Position numbers and translations under genes: made by a program
Shown: positions 26,258 to 36,086 of the stretch, in pieces
Layout: each line of letters begins with the position of its first letter
Position numbering within the stretch: the stretch's first letter is position 1
NCBI RefSeq assembly: GCF_945915845.1
Contig: NZ_CAMEFX010000004.1
Span: 1 to 64,000, forward strand
Direction: 5' to 3'
DNA from: an uncultured Actinobacillus sp.
Lineage (GTDB): Bacteria; Pseudomonadota; Gammaproteobacteria; Enterobacterales; Pasteurellaceae
DNA length: 64,000 nt
The notes under the pieces: model-generated
The model's database searches: none
What the model was told of the DNA's origin: nothing
The model's input: only the letters and a program-made list of their open reading frames with translations

Positions 26258-27337
26258 CTATTTTTTCAAAAACTCTACAGCGGTATCAGGGAAGTCTGTG
26301 AAAATCCCCGTTGCCCCCGCTTTGTTAAATAACGCATCATACATTTGATTTACATCGGTAAAGAATGTAGGTAAGGCATCTTTACGCACGGTGTATGGAT
26401 GTAATTCTAATTTGTTTTGAGCAATATCCTGTGCCATTGGCGTGTATTTAATATCACCTAACTTAGAATTTTTATCATCCACCAACATATACCAACCTGG
26501 GCCTACGCCATCAGCATATTTAGCAATTTCAGCCATTGCACCTGTTTTGTGCATCCAGTCATAATCATAGTTGACCCATTTACCCTGCGCATTTTTTTCT
26601 TCCGTTTCATGCCAATCAGTATATGCTACAAGTTGAACTAATTTCAAATCCATACCCAATTTAGGCAATAATTCTGTTTTAATGCGTTTTAATTCATTGA
26701 AATCAAAGGTTTGTAAATAAACTAAATCATCTTTACTATCATAACCGTATTTTTTCAATACTTTTAAGGTTTCTAATGCAATATCTTTGCCTTCTTGATG
26801 ATGTAACCAAGGGGCTTTGATTTCAGGATAAATACCAATTTTTTTACCTGTTGATTTTTCTAATCCCTGAATAAACTCAAGTTCTTCTTCAAAAGTATGG
26901 ATCGTAAAATGTGATTTCCACATTGGGAAACGGTTTGGATAAACCTGAACTTGTTTACCCTTTTCCACCTTAAAGTTTTCTGTCATTTCAAGGGTTTTAA
27001 TTTCTTTTAAAGTAAAATCAGTCACATAGAAACGTCCATCTTTACGTGCACGATTTGGAAATTTCTTCGCCACATCGGTTAAACCATCTAAAAAATGATC
27101 ATGGATAACAATTAATTTGTTATCTTTCGTCATAGCTAAATCTTGTTCTAAATAATCGGCTTTTTGACCAAACGCAAGGGCTTTACTTTCTAAAGTATGT
27201 TCTGGCAAATAACCACTCGCACCACGATGAGCGATCACCAATTTATCTTTATTACTCATTTGCTGTACTTGTGCCTGATTAGAACAAGCGGTTATTGTTG
27301 CTAATGCAACGAGTGAAAATACCGTTTTTAATTTCAT
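26258..27337 (-). CDS. glpQ: glycerophosphodiester phosphodiesterase, protein D ortholog
   Basis: Surface or periplasmic lipoprotein of 359 residues that splits glycerophosphodiesters to glycerol-3-phosphate and an alcohol. The signal peptide ends at lipobox ITAC (Cys about 18). Catalytic blocks are AHRGASGYLPEHT (about 37-49), YLEQDLAMTKD and VIHDHFLDGLT. The sequence closely follows H. influenzae protein D, a vaccine carrier antigen that also helps supply choline for LOS. ATG at 27337 follows AAGGA; the longer frame to 27355 is rejected. It lies 81 bp after glpT, with a glpT terminator between. Confidence 0.95.
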   Translation of the reverse strand: MKLKTVFSLVALATITACSNQAQVQQMSNKDKLVIAHRGASGYLPEHTLESKALAFGQKADYLEQDLAMTKDNKLIVIHDHFLDGLTDVAKKFPNRARKDGRFYVTDFTLKEIKTLEMTENFKVEKGKQVQVYPNRFPMWKSHFTIHTFEEELEFIQGLEKSTGKKIGIYPEIKAPWLHHQEGKDIALETLKVLKKYGYDSKDDLVYLQTFDFNELKRIKTELLPKLGMDLKLVQLVAYTDWHETEEKNAQGKWVNYDYDWMHKTGAMAEIAKYADGVGPGWYMLVDDKNSKLGDIKYTPMAQDIAQNKLELHPYTVRKDALPTFFTDVNQMYDALFNKAGATGIFTDFPDTAVEFLKK

Positions 27338-27380
27338 ACCATATCCTTTTAACATGAAATGTCATTGACTTATTGAAATA

Positions 27381-27405
27381 AAAGGTGGGCATAAAACCCA
27401 CCTTT
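27381..27405 (-). terminator. glpT terminator
   Basis: On the minus strand AAAGGTGGG/CCCACCTTT with a 7-base loop, then TATTTC. It lies 14 bp past the glpT stop and may cut glpQ expression to partial read-through. Confidence 0.75.
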
Positions 27406-27418
27406 ACGGATATCAATA

Positions 27419-28864
27419 CTATTTACCGTAATGATCGCCTAATTTCGCTTTATGTTTGCCTTCTTCAAGCATAACGATAAGCATGAGCAATACGGCTAAT
27501 ACACCACCGGCAATCATCACATAGAAACCGCCATCCCAGCCGTAGTATTCTGCTGCCCAACCAACAACTGCTGATGCAGAAACCGTACCACCAAGATAAC
27601 CAAATAAACCGGTAAAACCTGCTGATGTACCTGCCGCTTTTTTCGGTGCTAACTCAAGAGCATGTAAACCGATTAACATAACAGGACCATAGATTAAGAA
27701 ACCGATTGTGGTCATTAAGATAAAGTCGGTTAATTGATATGGGTTTTCATACCAAGCATGACCGGCATATTGTGCCAATTCCGCTTCAGGTGTTGCCGGG
27801 TTTTTCCATAACGCTACTACAGCAATCGTAGTTAAAATCATGAAGATGAAACCGGTTAAACCACGTTTACCTTTGAATACTTTATCTGATACCCAACCAC
27901 ATAATAATGTACCCGGAATTGCCGCTAATTCATAAATGGTATATGCCCAAGCAGTACCTTTGATGTTGAAGTGTTTCACTTCGCCAAGATAAACCGGTGA
28001 CCATTTCAATACGCCATAACGGATTAAGTAAACGAATACGTTAGCAATCGCGATGTACCATAACAATTTGTTTTTTAACACATAAGTCACAAAAATTTCT
28101 TTTGTAGATAAATCGTGTTCGTAGGTTTTTTCGTTATAGTCATCTGGATAATCGTTACGCCATTTTTCAACCGGCGGTAAACCACAAGATTGCGGTGTAT
28201 CTTTCATCACGAAATACACAGGAATTGCAGCCACCATAGCAGCGATACCCGGATAGTATAAGGCTTGTTGCCATACATCTTTCGCTGTAGCGTGAACACC
28301 TGTTTCACTGAAATAAATGGCAGAAGCTAATAACACCATCGCACCTGGAACCATACCACCCACATTGTGCGCACAGTTCCAAATAGACACGATAGTACCG
28401 CGTTCAGATTTAGACCACCAGTGAACCATGGTACGTCCGCACGGTGGCCATCCCATACCTTGGAACCAACCGTTTAAGAAAATCATCACGAACATAACCG
28501 CAATACCGGACGTTGCCCAAGGCATTAACCCCATCATGGTCATACAAAGACCTGAAAGTAACAAACCGAATGGTAAGAAAACTTTCGGGTTAGAACGGTC
28601 AGACATCCCTGCCATCACGAATTTAGATAAACCATAAGCCAAACCTGCACCGGTACCGATAATACCAAGCTCAGCTTTATTATACATACCCGCTTCAATT
28701 AACCCTTTTTGCGCCAAATCGAAGTTTGCACGCACAAAGTAATAAGCGGCATAACCAAAGAAAATCCCTGCAAAAACTTGCCAACGTAAAAATTTATACC
28801 TTGCATCAACTTTGTCTGCAGGTAGCTCCGCGATATGTGGAGCCGGTTTAAATGGACCAAACAT
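27419..28864 (-). CDS. glpT: glycerol-3-phosphate:phosphate antiporter
   Basis: Inner-membrane MFS antiporter of the organophosphate:Pi family, 481 residues, about 12 membrane helices. It shows the family blocks [23 protein letters not shown] (residues about 22-44; key basic residue R near 44), [20 protein letters not shown] and [12 protein letters not shown]. It imports G3P made by the GlpQ encoded downstream and feeds GlpABC. Its promoter has a perfect CRP site. Confidence 0.96.
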   Translation of the reverse strand: MFGPFKPAPHIAELPADKVDARYKFLRWQVFAGIFFGYAAYYFVRANFDLAQKGLIEAGMYNKAELGIIGTGAGLAYGLSKFVMAGMSDRSNPKVFLPFGLLLSGLCMTMMGLMPWATSGIAVMFVMIFLNGWFQGMGWPPCGRTMVHWWSKSERGTIVSIWNCAHNVGGMVPGAMVLLASAIYFSETGVHATAKDVWQQALYYPGIAAMVAAIPVYFVMKDTPQSCGLPPVEKWRNDYPDDYNEKTYEHDLSTKEIFVTYVLKNKLLWYIAIANVFVYLIRYGVLKWSPVYLGEVKHFNIKGTAWAYTIYELAAIPGTLLCGWVSDKVFKGKRGLTGFIFMILTTIAVVALWKNPATPEAELAQYAGHAWYENPYQLTDFILMTTIGFLIYGPVMLIGLHALELAPKKAAGTSAGFTGLFGYLGGTVSASAVVGWAAEYYGWDGGFYVMIAGGVLAVLLMLIVMLEEGKHKAKLGDHYGK

Positions 28865-28943
28865 AATAAACTCCTAGTTCATAAATTTAACACTCGGGTC
28901 TTTTTTATGCGAAAAACCCAAACCGCTGTGTTTGCTGCGGGGT

Positions 28944-29005
28944 AATATAGTTCAAAATAAAACTTTCACAAACTTCATTTATCAAGAATTGTGAAGTGCG
29001 TCACA
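28944..29005 (-). promoter_or_regulatory. glpT promoter with perfect CRP site
   Basis: TGTGA-AGTGCG-TCACA (28990-29005) is a 10/10 CRP match. On the minus strand -35 TTGTGA and -10 TATATT (28944-28949) follow with 16-bp spacing. The CRP centre is about 60 bp before the predicted start near 28937. The 5' leader contains a GGGT/ACCC hairpin around 28896-28919. Confidence 0.75.
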
Positions 29006-29013
29006 AATAAAAA

Positions 29014-29054
29014 TAAAGTGCGGTCAAAATTTATTATCTTTTTGACCGCGCTTT
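29014..29054 (-). terminator. terminator of the marC-family gene
   Basis: An uptake signal (29016-29024) and a near-copy in inverted orientation form a stem around TTTATTATCT; on the minus strand TTTATTTTTATTT follows. It lies 22 bp past the stop codon. Confidence 0.8.
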
Positions 29055-29075
29055 AATCTTTTATCTAAATGCTAT

Positions 29076-29690
29076 TTACTGTTGAATAAAATAATCGTGG
29101 AAGCCTACCAGCACATTATTCACCGCCACAGCAGCCAAAATTAATCCCATAACCCGACTAATGACCGCCGCTCCCGTCATCCCGATAAGCCGCTGAATTC
29201 GGTTTGCGACTAAAAATAACAAATAGGTGATCAACAATACCGATAACATAATCAAAGTGGTAATAACCTGATCAGTAAAACTAAAACGATGATTATCCGT
29301 TAACAACACAATAGCCATCATCGCACCGGGTGAAGCAATGGACGGGACGGCAAGCGGATAAACCGCCAGTTCATTTAGATTGGTACTCATTTTAATCTCA
29401 TGCTCAGGTTTACTTTCGCCAAAAATCATGGTTAAGGCAAAAATAAACAAGACCAAACCGCCCGCAATTTGGAAGGCACTCAAGGGAATTTGCATGGCTT
29501 CAAATAATCCCTGCGCTACCACCAAGAAAAACAGCAAAATACCACCGGCAATAATGACCGATTTTAAGGCAACTTTCCGCCGATCTTCTTCCGACAGACG
29601 AATTGTCTTTGTTAAATAAACAGGAATCGAACCAATGGGATCGATCACAGCCCAAAGTACGACAAATTGCACCATTAATGAATCAAACAT
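29076..29690 (-). CDS. MarC/YhgN-family membrane protein
   Basis: Six-TM integral membrane protein of 204 residues (MarC family, NAAT group). Recognisable blocks are LWAVIDPIGSIPVYL near 13-27, and a GLVLFIFALTMIFGE segment. Despite the name, MarC proteins are not proven drug pumps; their substrate is unknown. ATG at 29690 with AGGTGG upstream is chosen over a TTG six bases earlier. It starts 18 bp after the htpX stop and is probably co-transcribed with it. Confidence 0.88.
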   Translation of the reverse strand: MFDSLMVQFVVLWAVIDPIGSIPVYLTKTIRLSEEDRRKVALKSVIIAGGILLFFLVVAQGLFEAMQIPLSAFQIAGGLVLFIFALTMIFGESKPEHEIKMSTNLNELAVYPLAVPSIASPGAMMAIVLLTDNHRFSFTDQVITTLIMLSVLLITYLLFLVANRIQRLIGMTGAAVISRVMGLILAAVAVNNVLVGFHDYFIQQ

Positions 29691-29708
29691 GACCAAACCA
29701 CCTAAACT

Positions 29709-30560
29709 TTATAAGTTTCTCAATACAGCGATACGTTTTTCTAATGGTGGATGACTCATAAAAAACTCTTTAGCTTTACCATTAATCATCATGGCATTTA
29801 ATGAACCCGGTAATTCTTCTGGCGAATGAACGCGTTGTAAACGTTCCAAAGCTGCAATCATTTTTTCTTTACCCACTAATTGGGCAGAACCTGCATCGGC
29901 ACGGAATTCACGATAACGAGAGAACCACATTGCAATAATGGTCGCTAATACGCCAAATACAATTTCAAGCACCATAGAGACTAAGAAATAAGTTCCCGAA
30001 TGTTGACTTTCTTCGTTATCACTATTTCGCCCATTGGCTACTACGCTAGCAATAATGCGAGATAAAAAGATCACAAAGGTATTTAATACCCCCTGTAATA
30101 AAGTCATTGTCACCATATCACCATTTGCAATATGAGAGACTTCATGAGCTAACACCGCTTCTGCTTCATCTTTTGTCATGACATTCAATAAACCACTACT
30201 AACAGCCACTAAGGAATTATTTTTTGTCGCACCTGTGGCAAAAGCATTTACATCAGCAGAATAATAAATTGCCACATCAGGCATAGGAATACCGGCTTGT
30301 TTGGATTGGCGTGTAACAGTTTCAACTAACCAACGTTCAGCATCATTACGCGGAGTGGTAATAATTTCAGCACCTACAGATTTCAACGCGAGCGTTTTTG
30401 ACATAAATAATGAAATCAATGAACCGGCAAAACCGAAAAGCATAGACATAATTAAAATACCGCCAGTACTATTACCAGCAATACCTGTTACGCTTAAAAT
30501 AATCCCTAATACAATCATTACGGCAAAGTTTGTCGCAAGGAAAAGCATTATTCTCATCAT
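29709..30560 (-). CDS. htpX: membrane zinc protease HtpX
   Basis: Inner-membrane M48 metalloprotease, 283 residues, involved in quality control of membrane proteins. Two N-terminal membrane helices are followed by the zinc-binding HEVSH motif (about 139-143) and a downstream Glu in [10 protein letters not shown] (about 220). Two further hydrophobic segments separate them. A tandem ATG ATG start matches the MMRI start of the E. coli protein. First gene of a pair with the marC-family gene. Confidence 0.95.
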   Translation of the reverse strand: MMRIMLFLATNFAVMIVLGIILSVTGIAGNSTGGILIMSMLFGFAGSLISLFMSKTLALKSVGAEIITTPRNDAERWLVETVTRQSKQAGIPMPDVAIYYSADVNAFATGATKNNSLVAVSSGLLNVMTKDEAEAVLAHEVSHIANGDMVTMTLLQGVLNTFVIFLSRIIASVVANGRNSDNEESQHSGTYFLVSMVLEIVFGVLATIIAMWFSRYREFRADAGSAQLVGKEKMIAALERLQRVHSPEELPGSLNAMMINGKAKEFFMSHPPLEKRIAVLRNL

Positions 30561-30605
30561 ACAAATCGTTCTCCAAAGTTAAAATATGGGATAAATTTTC
30601 TTAAA

Positions 30606-30636
30606 TAGAATTTGTTTATCTTTCAATAGAAAGTTC
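30606..30636. repeat. decayed end of the dispersed repeat
   Basis: TAGAATTTGTTTATCTTTCAATA matches the first 23 bases of the full copy at 20 positions, then diverges. It lies about 6 bp past the vapC-like stop. Confidence 0.5.
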
Positions 30637-30641
30637 AAAAA

Positions 30642-31046
30642 CTAAGCCATTTTTCTTGCATCAAGAATATATGGTTTTTGATATTTCAAAATCATCGTAT
30701 CCGCAGTAATAAAAAACAAATTTTCCACTTCTGCTTGCGCTATCAATAAACGATCAAAAGGATCTTTATGAATAAAGGGCAATTGAGATTGTTTTAAAAT
30801 ATGTGGTACATCAATGGCTACGGCTCGACAGCCTACATCAACTAACCCGCGCTCCAATGCCGCTACATCAATATCAAAATCAGGTTTACCCAAGCCAGAT
30901 TTAATCGCAATTTCCCATAAACTCGCTAAACTAAAATAAAGTTCATTGTTAGTATCATCCAACAACTCCACTGCTTGCGGTGACAAAAACTCTTTTTTAT
31001 CCCAAGCAAGCCAAAGCAAAATATGGCTATCTAATAACAACTTCAT
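30642..31046 (-). CDS. PIN-domain toxin (VapC-like)
   Basis: Probable ribonuclease toxin of 134 residues. PIN-domain acidic residues are seen at D6 (LLLDSH), a Glu in LWEIAIK, D near 96-99 (KDPFDRLL) and D near 117 (TADTMI). Its start overlaps the end of the antitoxin gene by ATGA, as is usual for toxin-antitoxin pairs. The RNA target is unknown. All catalytic positions look intact, so it is probably active. Confidence 0.87.
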   Translation of the reverse strand: MKLLLDSHILLWLAWDKKEFLSPQAVELLDDTNNELYFSLASLWEIAIKSGLGKPDFDIDVAALERGLVDVGCRAVAIDVPHILKQSQLPFIHKDPFDRLLIAQAEVENLFFITADTMILKYQKPYILDARKMA

Positions 31047-31306
31047 TCACTTTTTCCTTCAAACATCGCCGCGATTTCATCTTCATATAAGCGGTCAAAA
31101 TTTTCAGGAATATTTACCGATTGATTTTTCATAAAACCAAAACGACTTCCATTTGGCACATTATCCAACGGCACAATTTTCACTTGTGGTTTGCCTGATT
31201 TAGCAATAACAATCGGCTTACCAAAACGCTTCACTTCGTCAACAAGGCGTGAAAAATGAGTTTTTGCTTCGTGAATATTTACATTCTCAGCAGATTGTAT
31301 CAACAT
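31043..31306 (-). CDS. Phd/YefM-type antitoxin
   Basis: 87-residue antitoxin. The Phd/YefM DNA-binding fold is at the N-terminus (VNIHEAKTHFSRLVDEV, then KPIVIAKSGKPQVKIVPL); the acidic C-terminus (LYEDEIAAMFEG) would bind and block the PIN toxin encoded next. ATG follows AAGAAGG. A direct repeat over its -10 may be the autoregulation site. It contains AAGCGGTCAAAATTT, close to the uptake signal of the Actinobacillus-type dialect. Confidence 0.87.
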   Translation of the reverse strand: MLIQSAENVNIHEAKTHFSRLVDEVKRFGKPIVIAKSGKPQVKIVPLDNVPNGSRFGFMKNQSVNIPENFDRLYEDEIAAMFEGKSE

Positions 31307-31324
31307 AAAGCCTTCTTTTTAAAC

Positions 31325-31368
31325 TTAGTCCATATAGTTAGTCTATTCTTATTTTACTCTTTACTCAA
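31325..31368 (-). promoter_or_regulatory. promoter and candidate operator of the toxin-antitoxin pair
   Basis: On the minus strand -35 TTGAGT (31363-31368) and -10 TAGACT (31340-31345), 17-bp spacing. Two copies of TTAGTC (31325-31330 and 31338-31343) are 13 bp apart, one over the -10. The operator role is inferred. Confidence 0.5.
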
Positions 31369-31466
31369 GGAATATTTACATTGATTTTCCTTTGATCTAA
31401 TACACTTGCAAAATCCCCCACAAACAAGGAAAATAACGCTCATTTTCTGTATAAACTCTGATTATT

Positions 31467-33398
31467 ATGATTTTATTTTCTAATTTATCCCTAAAACGTG
31501 GGCAAAATTTGCTACTTGATAATGCCAATGCCACCATTAACCCAAAACAAAAAGTGGGTTTGGTGGGAAAAAATGGTTGTGGTAAATCCTCTCTGTTTTC
31601 CTTACTCAAAAAAGAAATGCAACCTGAAGGGGGCGAAGTCAGCTATCCCTTAAATTGGGCAGTGTCTTGGGTAAATCAAGAAACCCCTGCGCTAGATATG
31701 TCTGCCCTAGATTATGTCATTGAAGGCGACCGCACTTATACCCGTTTGCAACAAGAATTAGCACAAGCAAATCAACAAAATGACGGTAATGCTATTGCGC
31801 GAATTCACGGACAACTGGATGTCATTGATGCTTGGACCATTCAATCTCGCGCCGCAGCATTATTAAATGGCTTAGGTTTTTCGCAAGAAGAACTTTCGCG
31901 CCCGGTGAAATCCTTTTCGGGCGGTTGGCGAATGCGGTTAAATTTAGCGCAAGCATTGCTTTGCCCTTCGGATTTATTATTGTTGGACGAACCCACTAAC
32001 CATTTGGATTTAGACGCGGTAATTTGGTTGGAACGCTGGTTGGTGCAATATCAAGGGACATTGGTATTAATTTCCCACGACCTCGATTTTCTTGATCCTA
32101 TCGTGAATAAAATTATTCATATTGAAAATCAAAAATTGAATGAATACACCGGCGATTATTCAAGTTTTGAGCTGCAACGGGCGGAAAAATTGTCACAACA
32201 GACCGCACTTTTCCGTCAACAACAAGAAAAAATAGCCCATTTGCAAAAATATATCGACCGTTTTAAAGCCAAAGCCACCAAAGCGAAACAAGCGCAAAGT
32301 CGTATGAAAGCCTTAGAACGAATGGAGCTCATCGCCCCTGCTCACGTGGATAATCCGTTTACCTTTTCTTTCCGTGAGCCCTTATCTTTGCCAAATCCCT
32401 TGGTGATGATCGACAAAGCCAGCGCGGGTTATGGAACAGGCGAAAGTGCGGTGGAAATTTTATCTAAAATCAAACTCAATTTAGTGCCCGGTTCGCGCAT
32501 TGGGTTGTTAGGTAAAAATGGCGCGGGTAAATCCACATTAATCAAACTTTTAGCCCAAGAATTGACCGCACTTTCGGGAACCGTTCAATTGGCGAAAGGG
32601 GTTCAATTGGGTTATTTTGCACAACATCAATTAGAAACCTTACGCGCTGAAGAAAGTGCCCTTTGGCATTTACAAAAACTGGCCCCCCAGCAAACGGAAC
32701 AAGAATTACGCAATTATTTAGGCAGTTTTGATTTTCACGGCGATAAAGTGAAAGATCCGGTGAAGCAATTTTCAGGGGGCGAAAAAGCCCGTTTGGTATT
32801 GGCCTTGATCGTTTGGCAACGCCCAAATTTACTGTTACTCGATGAACCCACTAACCATTTAGATTTGGATATGCGCCAAGCTTTAACGGAAGCTTTAGTG
32901 GATTATCAAGGATCCTTGGTGGTGGTTTCCCATGATCGCCATTTATTGCGCAATACCGTAGAAGAATTTTATCTTGTGCACGATAAGCAAGTAGAAGAAT
33001 TCCGTGGAGATTTAGAGGATTACGCCAAATGGTTGAATGACATCAATGGGCAAGAAAAAAGTGCGGTAAAAAATGAGGATGGTTTGAAAACAGAAAATGA
33101 AAATTCAAGCCAAAATAGGAAAGAACAAAAACGCCGTGAAGCAGAATTACGCCAACAAACTGCACCATTACGTAAGCAGATTACACAATTTGAAAAACAA
33201 ATGGAAACCCTGTCTGCGCAATTAACAGAAATTGAAAATAAGCTTTCCGATAACCATATTTATGAAGTAGAAAATAAAGAAAAATTAACCGCACTTTTAG
33301 CAGATCAAGTAAAAACGAAACAAGCTTTGGAACAAGTTGAAATGGATTGGCTTGATACACAGGATCAATTGGAACAAATTTTAGGAGTACAAGAATGA
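31467..33398 (+). CDS. yheS: ABC-F family ATPase, YheS-like
   Basis: Soluble ribosome-associated ABC-F protein of 643 residues (E. coli YheS 637) with two nucleotide-binding domains and no membrane region. Domain 1 has Walker A GKNGCGKSS (about 34-42) and signature FSGGWR. Domain 2 has GKNGAGKST (about 350) and FSGGEKAR. Both have LLLDEPTNHLDLD. A linker rich in K and Q and a charged, coiled C-terminal tail are present. The family acts on stalled ribosomes. The last bases overlap the SMR gene by ATGA. Five uptake signals fall within it. Confidence 0.92.
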   Translation: MILFSNLSLKRGQNLLLDNANATINPKQKVGLVGKNGCGKSSLFSLLKKEMQPEGGEVSYPLNWAVSWVNQETPALDMSALDYVIEGDRTYTRLQQELAQANQQNDGNAIARIHGQLDVIDAWTIQSRAAALLNGLGFSQEELSRPVKSFSGGWRMRLNLAQALLCPSDLLLLDEPTNHLDLDAVIWLERWLVQYQGTLVLISHDLDFLDPIVNKIIHIENQKLNEYTGDYSSFELQRAEKLSQQTALFRQQQEKIAHLQKYIDRFKAKATKAKQAQSRMKALERMELIAPAHVDNPFTFSFREPLSLPNPLVMIDKASAGYGTGESAVEILSKIKLNLVPGSRIGLLGKNGAGKSTLIKLLAQELTALSGTVQLAKGVQLGYFAQHQLETLRAEESALWHLQKLAPQQTEQELRNYLGSFDFHGDKVKDPVKQFSGGEKARLVLALIVWQRPNLLLLDEPTNHLDLDMRQALTEALVDYQGSLVVVSHDRHLLRNTVEEFYLVHDKQVEEFRGDLEDYAKWLNDINGQEKSAVKNEDGLKTENENSSQNRKEQKRREAELRQQTAPLRKQITQFEKQMETLSAQLTEIENKLSDNHIYEVENKEKLTALLADQVKTKQALEQVEMDWLDTQDQLEQILGVQE

Positions 33399-33724
33399 AC
33401 CCATGGGTCTTATTGGCTTTCGCAATTATAATTGAAGTCACAGGCACAAATTGCATTAAAGCCAGCGAAGGTTTTACCAAACCTTTACCTACGTTGATTG
33501 CGATCATCGCCTTTGTTTGCGCTCTTTATTTACTTTCAATTATTTCTAAAACCTTGCCTATTGGTATTGTTTATGCGGTATGGTCTGGTGCAGGTATTAT
33601 ACTGACCGCCATAATTGGCTATTTTGTTTTTGGACAAAAGTTAGATCTCGCAGGATTTATTGGAATTGGATTGATCTTAGCTGGCGTATTCATCATTAAT
33701 CTCTATTCAACGCCTTCAAATTAA
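33395..33724 (+). CDS. small multidrug resistance (SMR) efflux protein
   Basis: Four-TM dimeric proton antiporter of the EmrE/Sug family, 109 residues. The essential Glu is in AIIIEVTGT (residue 14), and the conserved GIVYAVWSGAG is at about 57-67. Start overlaps the yheS stop (ATGA). The presence of the VYAVW motif fits the EmrE-like branch, but guanidinium exporters cannot be fully excluded. It borders the replication origin. Confidence 0.9.
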   Translation: MNPWVLLAFAIIIEVTGTNCIKASEGFTKPLPTLIAIIAFVCALYLLSIISKTLPIGIVYAVWSGAGIILTAIIGYFVFGQKLDLAGFIGIGLILAGVFIINLYSTPSN

Positions 33725-33729
33725 AGAAA

Positions 33730-34190
33730 AAAAGTGATGACATTATCGCTTTTTTTATATTATCTCATTTTTTATTATCAAACCTGTGAATAACTTATCT
33801 AAAAAAGCCTTTATAAACTGTGTTTTTCACTGGTATAAAATAATAAAATCTAAAGTCTGTGGATAACTCAAGGTTTTATCAACAAGTTTTATCCCTGTAA
33901 AGATCGGTTTTATATACAAGATCCTTTTTGATCTAACTTATTTATTTAAAACGAGAAAAGGCTTTTTTTCACAAGGAACAGTGGATCCTAATAACAATAA
34001 TAATCAGATCTTTATATATAAATAAGATCTCTTTTTATTAGGCGCCGATCCAATTTAAGATCGAATCCGATCTATTTTAGCCATTTTCGTAATTCTTTCT
34101 TTCAGGGCTGATTAATTTTCGGTAGAATGTACGGCTATCTTTAAGCGGTGATCGGTGAAAGCGATCCTGACTTCCTTTTAACTTTATAAG
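33730..34190. other. oriC: chromosomal replication origin oriC
   Basis: The gap between the SMR gene and mnmG (gidA) holds a perfect DnaA box TGTGGATAA (33858-33866), close variants TGTGAATAA (33785-33793) and TTATCAACA (33876-33884), and eleven GATC sites between 33902 and 34166, where about one is expected by chance. AT-rich 13-mer-like stretches begin at GATCTCTTTTTAT (34026) and GATCTTTATATAT (34007), the likely unwinding region. The position just upstream of mnmG is the usual gammaproteobacterial oriC location. The GATC density implies Dam/SeqA control. Confidence 0.93.
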
Positions 34191-34196
34191 GCAATT

Positions 34197-36086
34197 ATGT
34201 TTTACACAGAAAATTACGATGTGATCGTCATCGGTGGTGGTCACGCTGGAACCGAAGCAGCTCTTGCGCCGGCGCGTATGGGTTTAAAAACCTTACTTTT
34301 AACACACAATGTAGATACCCTTGGACAAATGTCTTGTAATCCAGCAATTGGTGGGATCGGCAAAGGCCATTTAGTCAAAGAAATTGATGCCATGGGCGGC
34401 TTAATGGCAACCGCCACAGACAAAGCAGGGATCCAATTTCGTACTTTAAACAGCTCTAAAGGCCCTGCAGTTCGTGCTACTCGAGCGCAAGCAGACCGTG
34501 TTCTTTATCGTCAAGCGGTGCGTATAGCTCTTGAAAATCAACCTAATTTAGATATTTTCCAACAAGAAGTCACCGATGTATTGATCGAACAGGATCAAGT
34601 GACAGGTGTGGCGACTAAAATGGGCTTAAAATTCCGTGCGAAATCCGTGATTTTAACCGCAGGAACATTTTTAGCGGGAAAAATTCATATTGGCTTACAA
34701 AATTATGAAGGTGGACGCGCAGGGGATCCCGCTTCCGTGATGCTTTCTGCTCGTCTGCGCGATCTTGGTTTGCGCGTAGATCGTTTAAAAACAGGTACGC
34801 CACCACGTTTAGATGCGCGTACGATCAATTTTGATGTATTGGCAAAACAACACGGCGATGCACAATTACCGGTATTTTCTTTTATGGGATCGGTAGATCA
34901 ACATCCGCGCCAAATTCCTTGTTTTATTACACATACCAATGAACAAACTCACGAAGTGATCCGCAATAATTTGGATCGTAGTCCTATGTATACCGGTATC
35001 ATTGAAGGGATCGGCCCACGTTATTGCCCATCGATCGAAGATAAAGTCATGCGTTTTGCTGAACGTAATTCTCATCAAATTTATCTTGAACCGGAAGGAT
35101 TAACTTCAAATGAAGTTTACCCGAATGGAATTTCAACCAGCTTGCCTTTTGATGTACAAATGGGCATTGTGAATTCCATGAAAGGGTTAGAAAAAACCCG
35201 AATTATTAAACCGGGTTACGCCATTGAATATGATTATTTCGATCCGCGCGATTTGAAACCTACTTTAGAAACCAAAGCGATTCGCGGTTTGTTCTTCGCG
35301 GGTCAAATTAACGGTACAACCGGTTATGAAGAAGCGGCGGCACAAGGTTTGTTAGCGGGGATTAATGCAGGTTTATTTGTACAAGAAAAAGAGCAATGGT
35401 TCCCGCGCCGTGATCAGGCTTATGTGGGGGTATTGGTGGACGATCTTTGTACATTAGGCACCAAAGAACCTTACCGTGTCTTTACATCCCGAGCAGAATA
35501 CCGTTTGTTGTTGCGTGAAGACAATGCGGATATTCGTTTAACACCGATTGCCCATCAATTGGGTTTAATTGATGATACACGTTGGGCGCGTTTTAATGAA
35601 AAAATGGATAACATTGAAAAAGAAAGAGCGCGTTTAAAACAAACTTGGGCACATTTACAAATGGCGAACCTTGCCGAGCTGAATGCATTGTTAAAAACAC
35701 CATTAGCCCGTGAAGCAAGTGGTGAAGATTTAATTCGCCGTCCTGAAGTCACTTATGATGCTTTAACCCAAATTGAGCCTTTTGCCCCAGCAATTGAAGA
35801 TAAAGAAGCTGCGGAGCAAGTGGAAATTTCCATTAAATATCAAGGTTATATCGAACATCAACAAGATGAAATCGAAAAACAAAAACGTCACGAAAATACG
35901 CAAATTCCACCTGAATTTGATTACGACAAAGTGGAAAGCCTGTCTAACGAAGTGCGTGCGAAGCTAATGCAACACCGACCGGTGTCTATCGGACAAGCCA
36001 GCCGTATTTCAGGCATTACCCCGGCGGCGATTTCAATTTTGTTGGTGAATTTGAAAAAACAAGGGATGCTTAAACGTGGTGAATAA
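34197..36086 (+). CDS. mnmG: tRNA uridine-5-carboxymethylaminomethyl modification enzyme MnmG
   Basis: FAD-dependent partner of MnmE that modifies the wobble U34 of several tRNAs; 629 residues, the same length as in E. coli. FAD-binding [14 protein letters not shown] is at about 10-23; the signature GGRAGDPAS near 177-185 and [16 protein letters not shown] near 365-380 are present. The helical C-terminal domain ends in KRGE. It lies at the right edge of oriC and overlaps rsmG by 11 bp. Confidence 0.97.
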   Translation: MFYTENYDVIVIGGGHAGTEAALAPARMGLKTLLLTHNVDTLGQMSCNPAIGGIGKGHLVKEIDAMGGLMATATDKAGIQFRTLNSSKGPAVRATRAQADRVLYRQAVRIALENQPNLDIFQQEVTDVLIEQDQVTGVATKMGLKFRAKSVILTAGTFLAGKIHIGLQNYEGGRAGDPASVMLSARLRDLGLRVDRLKTGTPPRLDARTINFDVLAKQHGDAQLPVFSFMGSVDQHPRQIPCFITHTNEQTHEVIRNNLDRSPMYTGIIEGIGPRYCPSIEDKVMRFAERNSHQIYLEPEGLTSNEVYPNGISTSLPFDVQMGIVNSMKGLEKTRIIKPGYAIEYDYFDPRDLKPTLETKAIRGLFFAGQINGTTGYEEAAAQGLLAGINAGLFVQEKEQWFPRRDQAYVGVLVDDLCTLGTKEPYRVFTSRAEYRLLLREDNADIRLTPIAHQLGLIDDTRWARFNEKMDNIEKERARLKQTWAHLQMANLAELNALLKTPLAREASGEDLIRRPEVTYDALTQIEPFAPAIEDKEAAEQVEISIKYQGYIEHQQDEIEKQKRHENTQIPPEFDYDKVESLSNEVRAKLMQHRPVSIGQASRISGITPAAISILLVNLKKQGMLKRGE

